Shown: positions 1 through 6,962 of the stretch, piece by piece
Position numbering within the stretch: position 1 is the first letter of the stretch
How the letters are laid out: the number at the start of each line of letters is the position of its first letter
DNA from: Pseudoxanthomonas suwonensis
GTDB lineage: Bacteria; Pseudomonadota; Gammaproteobacteria; Xanthomonadales; Xanthomonadaceae
Direction of reading: 5' to 3'
DNA length: 11,963 bases
Assembly (NCBI GenBank): GCA_003240695.1
Contig: QFNC01000043.1
Span: forward strand, 1 to 11,963
The notes under the pieces: model-generated
Databases searched by the model: none
What the model was told of the DNA's origin: nothing
Seen by the model: only the letters and a program-made list of their open reading frames with translations
Position numbers and translations under genes: made by a program

Positions 1-167
1 AAGGCCTCGCCGGTCAGGTCCCACGTCCACACCGAAGTGTTGCTGGCCGCATCGATCACCACGCGCGGGCTGCCCAGGTGGTCGGGCTGGATGAATGGCG
101 CGCGTTGCGTGGCGCCGCTGCGATGGGGGCGTGGATGGCGACCTACTGCAGTCGGAGAAAGGCACAT
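1..167 (-). CDS. Orphan Rhs core fragment, partial, runs off the left edge
   Basis: Bases 95 down to 1 encode FIQPDHLGSPRVVID, then NTSVWTWDLTGEA. This is the start of the Rhs-associated core, and it differs only conservatively from residues 1478 onward of the full-length Rhs protein in this window. At DNA level, 90 of 95 bases match 1638-1732. The match stops abruptly at base 96. The frame stays open upstream to an ATG at 165-167, with a stop at 207-209, so a short product starting MCLSPTAVGR could be translated, but no Shine-Dalgarno sequence is visible. The large YD-repeat body is absent. The rest of the core and any C-terminal tip lie outside the window. Inference: this is a displaced rhs C-terminal cassette downstream of an intact rhs gene and its immunity gene. 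It could instead be plain debris from an old duplication. The homology is certain; the start and whether it is expressed are not. Confidence 0.65.
   Translation of the reverse strand, partial: MCLSPTAVGRHPRPHRSGATQRAPFIQPDHLGSPRVVIDAASNTSVWTWDLTGEA
40..95 (-). repeat. Direct repeat of rhs core, copy 1 (56 bp identical)
   Basis: Bases 40-95 are identical to 1677-1732 and in the same orientation. The wider pair 1-95 and 1638-1732 matches at 90 of 95 positions, with differences at 18, 24, 35, 36 and 39. The repeat encodes the first residues of the Rhs core. Recombination between the copies would delete about 1.6 kb, comprising the toxin tip, the candidate immunity gene and the XRE remnant. It would join the long rhs gene to whatever follows the orphan core. 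Confidence 0.9.
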
Positions 168-180
168 GGGGGCAGCATAG

Positions 181-375
181 CGCAACTGGTTATGCCTGGC
201 GGATGGTCAAGCTGCACTCCTCGACAAGCGCGGCCCCAGCGACGACCTGCGCCTGCATTTCGAGGCCGTGGCGCAGATGCCGCCCGAAGAACGCCAGATC
301 GTCCGCGCGCTGCTGGAAGGCATGATCCTCAAGCACAATGCACGGCGATGGGAACGGCAGACGGCCAGCGGTTGA
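181..375 (+). pseudogene. C-terminal remnant of an XRE-family (phage-repressor-like) regulator
   Basis: Reading the plus strand in the frame that ends with TGA at 373-375 gives LLDKRGPSDDLRLHFEAV, then MPPEERQIVRALLEGMI, then LKHNARRWERQ. From memory, this matches the C-terminal tail of small XRE helix-turn-helix regulators common in Xanthomonadaceae, where RGPSDDLRL and LEGxILKHxARRW are characteristic. Recognisable similarity starts near base 217. The frame is closed by TAG at 178-180, so the helix-turn-helix half is missing. No ATG precedes the conserved part in frame. It is therefore a truncated, probably dead gene, convergent with the neighbouring minus-strand genes. I see nothing recognisable in bases 96-180, the junction between this remnant and the orphan Rhs core. 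Confidence 0.6.
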
Positions 376-397
376 AACAGCAGTAAGTGCATAAGAC

Positions 398-420
398 AAG
401 CCCTATAAGAGGGCTTTTCT
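398..420 (+). terminator. Intrinsic terminator-like hairpin
   Basis: AAGCCC (398-403) pairs with GGGCTT (411-416) around a seven-base loop, followed by TTCT and, a few bases on, CTTTTTTC. It lies just after the XRE remnant on the plus strand. On the minus strand it sits 14 bases past the stop of the candidate immunity gene, where the trailing tract (TTGTCTTATG) is a poorer U-run. It may act in both directions. The six-pair stem is modest. Confidence 0.5.
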
Positions 421-429
421 ATACTTTTT

Positions 430-936
430 TCAACCCATTTTTTTTGGCGATTGAACCAAAACAGGACAGCTATCCGTAAAAATTCCCCTTTTTGGAAAAA
501 ACAAGAATCCAGTATTTGCAATCATCTTCAGACCATTTTTCGCCTCGGTTTTCGGCAACTCAAAAAACACGATGATGTCTGACTTTCTCCTTTGTTCAGC
601 AAAATCCAGGAACATGGCGGCAAGATTAATTTTCCCGTCTAAATAGCCCCTTTCAGGAATAGCTGCATCTCGTATGTAGTTTCCTGCCACATGAATTCTT
701 TTCAATTTTATAGAAGTCCCATCTCTTAAAGCATATGCGACCCAGCGCACAAGTCTTGGACTATTCCATGGCAACATTGCTTCCGGGATTCTCTGCTCTA
801 GACCCTGAGGGTTCTTGATAGATATCGCAACTGATTCCGGGTTTCTGCAGTCAATGCCAAAACCAACCGTAAGCTCCCGTGCGCTAGTGTCAGAAAACGC
901 TAATAAATATAGAACGAAGATATAAAAACGATGCAT
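430..936 (-). CDS. Exported small protein, candidate immunity protein to the Rhs toxin
   Basis: I do not recognise a family. The 168-residue product starts MHRFYIFVLYLLAF and has a typical Sec signal peptide, with probable cleavage after the SDTSA segment (A19). The mature part of about 150 residues carries only two cysteines (C30 and C157), which could form a disulfide, and many isoleucine and lysine residues. I chose the ATG at 936 because it gives a compact leader and has a GGA about ten bases upstream. An ATG at 951 would add five residues and overlap the rhs stop, but its only AAGG abuts the start codon. The gene begins one base after the rhs stop (TAA at 940-938), so the two are co-transcribed and probably coupled. 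Position directly behind a toxin-tipped rhs, AT-rich composition like the tip, and an export signal together suggest a periplasmic immunity protein. That function is inferred from context only. Confidence 0.75.
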   Translation of the reverse strand: MHRFYIFVLYLLAFSDTSARELTVGFGIDCRNPESVAISIKNPQGLEQRIPEAMLPWNSPRLVRWVAYALRDGTSIKLKRIHVAGNYIRDAAIPERGYLDGKINLAAMFLDFAEQRRKSDIIVFFELPKTEAKNGLKMIANTGFLFFPKRGIFTDSCPVLVQSPKKMG

Positions 937-937
937 T

Positions 938-3900
938 TTAATAGGTTCCATCCTTGATGGCGGGTAGGGAGCCTCGGGTTATTTGACGAATCCTTCTGAT
1001 TATTGCCTCTTTGCATTTCTCATCGCATTGGCCATTCATTTTTTTAAGGCTGGCCATCAAGCAGTGAAGTTCAACAGTATGCGCCCTGAATTCAGAGATA
1101 TCGAGTTCACCGTAAGGGCTGCCAGGGTAAGGGTCGTTCGGAAAAGTCACGGCTCTTGCTGACCCGCGAATGCCAAGGAAATGCAGTGGCCCCCTCTGGC
1201 ATAAGCCGGGACTGGTTCGGTTCGCGTCTGCTGCATGCGACCATTCATGGGCTGCCAAACAATTACGAACCTCACTACATTCTTTAAATTCCTTCGGCCA
1301 TAGCTTGTAATTAAAGTAGGGCCTGATTACGCCATCCACGCAATAAATGCTGCCGGCTGGCAACTGGTTCGATGGCGGAACTCCTGTCAAGTAGGCCGCT
1401 AATCCACTAGGATCAATCGCGTTCCCTGGGCTAAGCGCCGCATAGCCAAAGGTCGTTATACCACCCCGCAACCCAATCGGATCACTCTGCACGTAGCGTC
1501 CGGTGTTTGGTTCGTAATCGCGGAAATAATTGTAATTCAGCCCCGTGGCCGCATCGAAGCGCTGCCCCGGGAATCGCATGTTCAGAGTGAAGGCGGTGCC
1601 ATCGCCGTCCGGGTCCTGATTGGGCGGGGTGGCACCGAAGGCCTCGCCGGTCAGCTCCCAGGTCCACACCGGGGTATTGCTGGCCGCATCGATCACCACG
1701 CGCGGGCTGCCCAGGTGGTCGGGCTGGATGAAGTGCAGGGTCAATGGCTCAACCAGACTCTGGCTGTCCCCGGCGACGAGCCCCATCGGGTCCTGCGGCG
1801 GGTCGTCACCGGGAGGCGGATTGATCGTATCCATGGTGTCCCGCTCGCCCTGCAGCAGGCCGATCGGCAGGTCGCCCAGCCAGATCACCTGCTGCACCGG
1901 GGACACGCCTTGGCCGGGACCGCGGTGGTTGTATTCGCCCAGCCAGTGGCCGGCTTCGTCGTACACGTGCCGGAACGGCAGGATGGGTTCCTTGCTGTAC
2001 ACCAGTTCGCCCTTGCCGTTGTACAGATACTGGCGGGTGATGGCGCCCTGGGTCCTTGCCTCGACCATGCGACCGCCGGCGTTGTAGCTGAACTGCCTGG
2101 CCGCGCCACCGATGGCGGTGGTATTGCCCATGGCATCGTACGTTCGCGCGGTGCCGGCCATGCCGATCAGGCGGTGGCTGTCGCTCGGGTAGACGTAGGC
2201 CTGGGTGCCGGTGGCAGTAACGTGGCTGGTGCGGTTGCCGGTGGCATCGTAGGTGTAGGTGTCGATGGGCGTGCCGGTGGGGCCATCCTGCGTCTGCGTG
2301 AGGCGATTCAGGGCGTCGTAGCCGTACTGGGCCTTGCCGGTGCCGGCGGCGTTCTTCAACGTGGTCAGGTTGCCGACCGCATCGTACTGGAAGGCCAGGT
2401 CCAGCCCGCCGGCAGCGGGGTCGTGGATGGCGATGGGTTGGTAGTTCTGGTTGTGGTTGCGGGTGATCACGCGGCCGTTGCCGTCGGTCCAGCCGGTGAC
2501 CGGTCCGAACGGTGCATAGCTGATGTTGGTGGCCACGATGTATCGCGTACCACCGGTCGGGGTGGCGCCGACCTGCGTGACCTGGCCTTGGGCGTTGTAC
2601 TGGTAATCCACCACCGCGCCATCGGGGTAGATGAGTTGCTGCAGTTGCCCGGCCGGGTTGTAGGCATAGCGCACGCTGAAGCTGCTGCCGGCGGTGGTCT
2701 GCATCTTGCGCACCAGCTGCCCGAAGCGGTTCCAGCAGTACGCGGTACTGCCGCTGGGGTCGGTGATGACGGCCAGCCGGCCTTTGTGGCTCTGCTCGCC
2801 GGCCGGACAGACGGCCGGGGTGGTGTCGTACTGGTAGGTCACGTTCTGGCTGGCATCGGCATAGCTGATGCCGGTCAGCCGGTTCAGTGCGTCGTAGCCG
2901 TAGCTGGCGGTGATGCCGCGGGCATCGGTCTGGGTCTTGCGGTTGCCGGCGCTGTCGTAGGTGTAATGGGTGATGCCGGTGTCCGGGCTGCTGAGTCGGG
3001 TCAGATCGCCCAAGCCGTTGTAGGTGTAGTCGGTGTGCAGGCCCTTGGGATCGGTGACCCGGGTCAGGTTGTCCAGCGCGTCGTACTGGAAGGTGGTTTG
3101 CGCGGCGATGCCGGCCACGTCCTGCAGGGTGCGCACCAGCCGGTTCAGCGGGTCGTGGTCGTGGTCGGTGATGCGGCCCAGGGCGTCGGTGATGGTGGCG
3201 GTGTTGCCGTCGGCGTCGTAGCCGAAGTCGGTGGGATTGGCGAAGGCGTCGGCCTGGGTGGCCAGCTGGCCCAGTTGGTTGTACACCCGGCTCAGGCTGC
3301 GCTTGAGTGTGCCCGATGCGTCCCGGGTCTGCTCGGCGATGCGGTTGCCGGCGTTGTCCAGGGTATAGGTGATGGTGTTGCCGGCGTTGTCGGCGATGCC
3401 GGTCAGGCGCTGGGCGGCGTCGTAGCTGTAGCTGGTGATGCTGCCATCGGGCTGGGTGACCGATTGCACCAACCCGGTCGGCGAGTAGGCGATGCGGGTG
3501 ATGGCATCGTAGGTTTCCACCGCAGTGTTGCTGCCGCGCTGCTTGCGTGCAGTCAGCCAGCCGCGCGGGTGGTAGCTCAGGTCGGTGATCACGCCATTGG
3601 CATCCATCACCGACAGCACTCGGCCGGCGCCGTCATACGCGAGCACCTCGGTGACGTGGCCCAGTGCGTTGGTGGTTTTCCACAGGTCGCCCTTGCGCCA
3701 GGCGCAGCTGGCCGGTGATGCAGCGCAGTCGGGGTGGTCGGCGGCGCGGTAGGTGTAGGTCACCGCATCGTTCACGTCGCTGCGCGGGCCGTCCACCGAC
3801 AGCACCAGGCCCAGCAACGGGCAGATACCGGCGTCCACGTCGGCTTGTTCGCAGTAATGCGTGGTGGTGGTGCGGGGGATGCCGGTCGCGGGATCGGTTT

Positions 3901-6163
3901 GCGTGCTGGTAAGCACCTGACCGCGCGTGTTGTAGGTCCAGCCGGTTTTGGACACCAATGCATTCGCGGCGTCGTACACTCGCCGTTCCACCGGCAGACT
4001 GGTTGCGGGATCGCGTTCGGTCTCGGTGGAACGCGTGCCAGCGGTGCCGTCGGTCAATGCCACTTCCCGAACGCGCTGGCCGGCTGTCATCAGCGACTGG
4101 TACACCGTGCGTTGGCCGCGGTATCCGGTGGTGCTGAGGCGGTAGGCGGGGCCGGTGGTCTGGTAGCTGTGCTGGATGGTGCGGGTACCCGTTGCATTGC
4201 TGTCCACGGATTGGGTGACTTCGGGAAAAGTCGTGGCAAAAACCGCTGTTGAATAGGTACGGACATTGCCCAAAGGATCGGTGACTTCTGAAGTCTTCAT
4301 CTCCAGACCGGACAGGTAGCGGATGCGATAGTTGTCGACACCGCCTGTATGGGCAGTGGAGATGGCGCGGCCCGCGAAATCGTATTGGAACGTGGAATAC
4401 CGCTGCAGAGCGTTCAACGGCCCGTTGCTGACGCCGGTCAGATGGTGCGGGAACCCGCCCGCTGGCGGAGCGCCAGTGCTGCAGGCAGTGGAGCCTGCGG
4501 GGCAGATATTCGCTGGCTCATTGTAGTGGTATTGCATGCCCGTGCCGTCGGCATAAGCCACCTGAGCCAGGTTGCCTGCCAGGTCGTAGCCATAGGTGGT
4601 GACCGACGAGCCGTTCAGGGAAACCGATGTCACCCGCCAGCCGCGGCAGGTAGGCGAAGCCTGGCCCGCGCACGGGTCCAGGAGGGTTCCATCCGGCGCA
4701 GTCGTGGCTGGGTTGATGATGGCATAGTGCAGCTGCAGTTCGCGCCCCTTGGCATCGGTGATCGCGATGATCGATCCCTGCGGGGCATCGGGCAACTCGG
4801 CGGCCGCATGGTGAATATCCACGCGCGATGCCGGCTGGTTGCGATTTTCGACCGATATCAGGCGATAATGCTGGTCGAATCGGCGACGCTCGCCGCTCGG
4901 CAGCAGCAATTCCCAGCCAGTGCCGTCGGCCCGCAGCTGCGCATCGCGCTGGGTGGCGGAAAGATAAGCGTTGCGCGTGGCATCCCAGTCATAGCGTTCG
5001 ACATGGCCTTCGTTGGTGACGCGCACCATGAAATTCGCCAAAACCCCGGACTTCATCAGCTTTTCGGCGTGCTGGAAATGCCAGCCCGGACCGAAGTGGT
5101 CGAACGCCGAGGCCGTGCGCAGCGAATTGTAGCTACGACGGACGGCCAGTTCTCCCTCCTGCCAGTCCGTGGCATGTTCCAACTTGGCTCCGGTGATCGG
5201 GTCGCACGGGTTCCCGACCCGTTCGCATTGCTGCGGCTTGGTGGAGACCAGGCGAGCAGTGATTCGTGCCGTGCGCCAGTTGTAGCAGACCTCGTGCATG
5301 CCGATCAGACGATTGGGATCGGCATTGCCACCACGCGGATGGATGGGGCGCGATTGAGGGATCAGACCTTCCGGACATACAAAAATCTGCTGACGTCTCA
5401 CGCGGAAAATGTTTTGACCGCGATCGTCGCAGCCGGATGAGGTCGTGTACCCGAATTTTTGGCTGAAGCTTTTGTAATAACCATCATCGTGTCCATCGTA
5501 ATAGGAGAAATATCCGTAGTTCGGCGGTGCTGGCGTGGACGTGTTCGGAAACAACTGCAGATCATGACTCGCTATCGGCGGACTCGGGTATGGTGTTTCA
5601 TTCTCGATCCGGCGATTGCAGGTTCCAGGGGAGGGTTGTGTCAGGTAGTTCTTGAAGATGTCAATGTTGCCGTTCTCTATCTTGCAGGACAGGCACCCTT
5701 CTGGAGGGCATGGTCCGTAGCCCCCCAGGCAGGTAACATTTCCAGTCGGGGTGCAGAAGCACACGAGGTCCGAGTTCATGCCGGTCGATTCTTCAATCGT
5801 CGCGTATTCATCTGGCAGGATGCGCTCCGGTGGAAGCGATTTGATTGCATACTCGTACACGTACGGGTCCGTCCTGACGAATGCGTCATACGGCAACATG
5901 CCGACCTGCTGAAGCCGCTTGCGGCCTACCGGCCCGCTTGCCGGCTCAGTGCGAATCCACGTTTCCGCCTTCTCCAGCGAATCGAAACATTGCGTGGTCG
6001 GCGACATGTCGCTGTTGTATCCGCAGAACTCCCAGCGCATGGGCTGGCTCTGCGCCCGCACCCCCACCCCCACCAGCAGCAACACCGGCAACAGCAGCCA
6101 CGCCCACAGGCGGGCAGCGCACATGGCGGAAACGGACACCTGGCGTGCGGGCAGCGCGTGCAT
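938..6163 (-). CDS. Secreted Rhs/YD-repeat polymorphic toxin with HExxH C-terminal tip
   Basis: This is a 1741-residue Rhs-family protein. The ATG at 6163 has a strong upstream AAGGAGAGAAGGA. Residues 1-37 form a Sec signal peptide, with cleavage likely after VRA37. Residues 46-319 hold 14 cysteines and a Gly/Tyr-rich stretch. GNPCDPITGAKLEHATDW near residue 317 resembles the DUF6531 entry motif. From about residue 350 to 1475 there are many YD repeats of the GYDALNRLT type. The Rhs core runs from FIQPDHLGSPR (1478) through DPIGL (1561) to DPSGL (1584-1588). In known Rhs proteins the barrel encloses a variable toxin released after the core. Here the tip (about 1589-1741) contains H1639-E-W-S-H1643, candidate third zinc ligands E1691 or E1698, and cysteines at 1629, 1635, 1655, 1701, 1713 and 1717. 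It is probably a metallopeptidase-type effector. No PAAR or VgrG domain is present. The tip DNA is AT-richer than the repeats, which suggests cassette exchange. Family assignment is very secure; tip activity is inferred. Confidence 0.95.
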   Translation of the reverse strand: MHALPARQVSVSAMCAARLWAWLLLPVLLLVGVGVRAQSQPMRWEFCGYNSDMSPTTQCFDSLEKAETWIRTEPASGPVGRKRLQQVGMLPYDAFVRTDPYVYEYAIKSLPPERILPDEYATIEESTGMNSDLVCFCTPTGNVTCLGGYGPCPPEGCLSCKIENGNIDIFKNYLTQPSPGTCNRRIENETPYPSPPIASHDLQLFPNTSTPAPPNYGYFSYYDGHDDGYYKSFSQKFGYTTSSGCDDRGQNIFRVRRQQIFVCPEGLIPQSRPIHPRGGNADPNRLIGMHEVCYNWRTARITARLVSTKPQQCERVGNPCDPITGAKLEHATDWQEGELAVRRSYNSLRTASAFDHFGPGWHFQHAEKLMKSGVLANFMVRVTNEGHVERYDWDATRNAYLSATQRDAQLRADGTGWELLLPSGERRRFDQHYRLISVENRNQPASRVDIHHAAAELPDAPQGSIIAITDAKGRELQLHYAIINPATTAPDGTLLDPCAGQASPTCRGWRVTSVSLNGSSVTTYGYDLAGNLAQVAYADGTGMQYHYNEPANICPAGSTACSTGAPPAGGFPHHLTGVSNGPLNALQRYSTFQYDFAGRAISTAHTGGVDNYRIRYLSGLEMKTSEVTDPLGNVRTYSTAVFATTFPEVTQSVDSNATGTRTIQHSYQTTGPAYRLSTTGYRGQRTVYQSLMTAGQRVREVALTDGTAGTRSTETERDPATSLPVERRVYDAANALVSKTGWTYNTRGQVLTSTQTDPATGIPRTTTTHYCEQADVDAGICPLLGLVLSVDGPRSDVNDAVTYTYRAADHPDCAASPASCAWRKGDLWKTTNALGHVTEVLAYDGAGRVLSVMDANGVITDLSYHPRGWLTARKQRGSNTAVETYDAITRIAYSPTGLVQSVTQPDGSITSYSYDAAQRLTGIADNAGNTITYTLDNAGNRIAEQTRDASGTLKRSLSRVYNQLGQLATQADAFANPTDFGYDADGNTATITDALGRITDHDHDPLNRLVRTLQDVAGIAAQTTFQYDALDNLTRVTDPKGLHTDYTYNGLGDLTRLSSPDTGITHYTYDSAGNRKTQTDARGITASYGYDALNRLTGISYADASQNVTYQYDTTPAVCPAGEQSHKGRLAVITDPSGSTAYCWNRFGQLVRKMQTTAGSSFSVRYAYNPAGQLQQLIYPDGAVVDYQYNAQGQVTQVGATPTGGTRYIVATNISYAPFGPVTGWTDGNGRVITRNHNQNYQPIAIHDPAAGGLDLAFQYDAVGNLTTLKNAAGTGKAQYGYDALNRLTQTQDGPTGTPIDTYTYDATGNRTSHVTATGTQAYVYPSDSHRLIGMAGTARTYDAMGNTTAIGGAARQFSYNAGGRMVEARTQGAITRQYLYNGKGELVYSKEPILPFRHVYDEAGHWLGEYNHRGPGQGVSPVQQVIWLGDLPIGLLQGERDTMDTINPPPGDDPPQDPMGLVAGDSQSLVEPLTLHFIQPDHLGSPRVVIDAASNTPVWTWELTGEAFGATPPNQDPDGDGTAFTLNMRFPGQRFDAATGLNYNYFRDYEPNTGRYVQSDPIGLRGGITTFGYAALSPGNAIDPSGLAAYLTGVPPSNQLPAGSIYCVDGVIRPYFNYKLWPKEFKECSEVRNCLAAHEWSHAADANRTSPGLCQRGPLHFLGIRGSARAVTFPNDPYPGSPYGELDISEFRAHTVELHCLMASLKKMNGQCDEKCKEAIIRRIRQITRGSLPAIKDGTY
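1677..1732 (-). repeat. Direct repeat of rhs core, copy 2 (56 bp identical)
   Basis: This is the partner of bases 40-95, lying within the full-length rhs gene. It encodes the opening of the core (FIQPDHLGSPRVVIDAASN). Identity ends exactly at the first codon of FIQPDHLGSPR on the upstream side. On the downstream side the two copies still align to the window edge with five mismatches. Confidence 0.9.
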
Positions 6164-6207
6164 TCCTTCTCTCCTTGCAATGATCGGGGCAGGCAGGCAT
6201 CGGGGGG

Positions 6208-6219
6208 GATGCCGGCATC
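6208..6219. other. 12-bp perfect palindrome upstream of rhs
   Basis: GATGCCGGCATC is a perfect inverted repeat, with its near edge 45 bases upstream of the rhs start codon. It lies in a 271-base interval with no confident gene and could be an operator. In GC-rich DNA a palindrome of this size can easily occur by chance. I could not find convincing -35/-10 boxes for an rhs promoter nearby. Confidence 0.2.
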
Positions 6220-6251
6220 GACGGAATCATGGCATGCAAGTGTGGCGGCTG

Positions 6252-6416
6252 TCACCCGTGCGATGCACACTTCTGGCGCGCCGCGTCGACGCACTCGCTC
6301 GCGCCAGTCACCTTCCAGTGCCCGTCGCCGTGTGCGTGGGTGAAGGCGTTGTCGGCATCGTGCAGCATCAGCCCCGGCACCGCACGCACGGCGGCGCGTT
6401 GCAGCGCATCCAGCAA
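6252..6416 (-). other. Coding-like ORF in frame after the lipoprotein stop codon
   Basis: After the TGA of the lipoprotein gene (6437-6435), the same frame continues for 60 sense codons to a TGA at 6254-6252. It reads GGRIGPLLDALQRAAVRAVP, later HGDGHWKVTGASECVDAARQ. Third-position GC is high and the amino-acid mix looks protein-like, including two cysteines near the end. A separate product would have to start at TTG 6416, GTG 6389 or ATG 6368, and none has a clear ribosome-binding site. Possible readings are a decayed C-terminal domain cut off by a nonsense change, a small independent gene, or chance. I do not recognise a family. Confidence 0.3.
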
Positions 6417-6434
6417 AGGCCCGATTCTGCCGCC

Positions 6435-6962
6435 TCAGCGCACCCGGCAATCAGCCGGAATACTGTCCTCGATGCGGGCGATGCTGCCCAGCCGCACCAC
6501 GTTGCGCACATCCTGGGCGGGGCCGCCGCTGGCCGTGGCACCCAGCAGTTCGCCGGTGGCTTCCAGATACACCGGCGCGGCTGGTTGGCGCAGCTGTTCG
6601 GCCATCACCGCGGTGCGGGCATGCAACTGTTGCAGCACGATGTCGTTGGCCGTGACCACCCAGCTGCCGGTCTGGCCGCATTCGCGGAACAGGTCGATGC
6701 CGTTGGCGCTGGTGAACACCCCGCGCATGCTGCGCGCCGGCGCCGGGCGGCTTTCCGGCGGCAGTTCCACATTCGTCGGGGCCATGTAGGGCGGCGGTGG
6801 CGGCTCGTCGTCCTGGGCGATGCGGTCGGATTCCACGCGCTCGGAGTCCGCTGCATCGGCGTGCTCGGCCTGCGTGGCCGTTTCCGGGCTGCGACAGGCA
6901 GTCAATACCAGCAGCAGGCCGCTGGCGAGCAGGAATGGGGCAAGGATTCGGATCGGGGTCAT
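6435..6962 (-). CDS. Small outer-envelope lipoprotein coupled to mlaA
   Basis: The 175-residue product has a lipoprotein signal peptide with lipobox LTAC (C23), so it should be lipidated and anchored in the envelope. An acidic and proline-rich linker (about residues 24-70, including five consecutive prolines) precedes a compact domain. That domain begins MRGVFTSANGIDLFRECGQ and includes WVVTANDIV, VYLEATGEL and a closing ADC. The pattern loosely resembles small OB-fold/META-type lipoproteins, with a conserved EC near the first strands and a VYxExxGxL segment, but I cannot name the family. The ATG at 6962 overlaps the mlaA stop as ATGA, so translation is coupled to mlaA. This placement suggests a job in or near the Mla pathway or outer-membrane maintenance, which is inference. 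Confidence 0.85.
   Translation of the reverse strand: MTPIRILAPFLLASGLLLVLTACRSPETATQAEHADAADSERVESDRIAQDDEPPPPPYMAPTNVELPPESRPAPARSMRGVFTSANGIDLFRECGQTGSWVVTANDIVLQQLHARTAVMAEQLRQPAAPVYLEATGELLGATASGGPAQDVRNVVRLGSIARIEDSIPADCRVR

Noticed and set aside
1715..3718. Very long plus-strand open frame (667 codons) opposite the rhs gene
   Set aside because: It is antisense to the YD-repeat region and repetitive in Val/Gly/Ala, as expected when a GC-rich repeat is read backwards. The minus-strand frame carries the clear Rhs protein.
1740..4620. Regularly spaced similar DNA segments that could suggest a CRISPR or tandem-repeat array
   Set aside because: They are degenerate YD-repeat codons within one continuous Rhs reading frame, without identical repeats or unique spacers of fixed length.
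4349..6343. Long plus-strand open frames across the 5' part of rhs
   Set aside because: They overlap the signal peptide and cysteine-rich region of the real gene, show no recognisable domain and have no ribosome-binding site.
6435..6437. Selenocysteine or programmed readthrough at the lipoprotein TGA
   Set aside because: No SECIS-like hairpin or readthrough context was evident, and the lipoprotein domain appears to close naturally before the stop.
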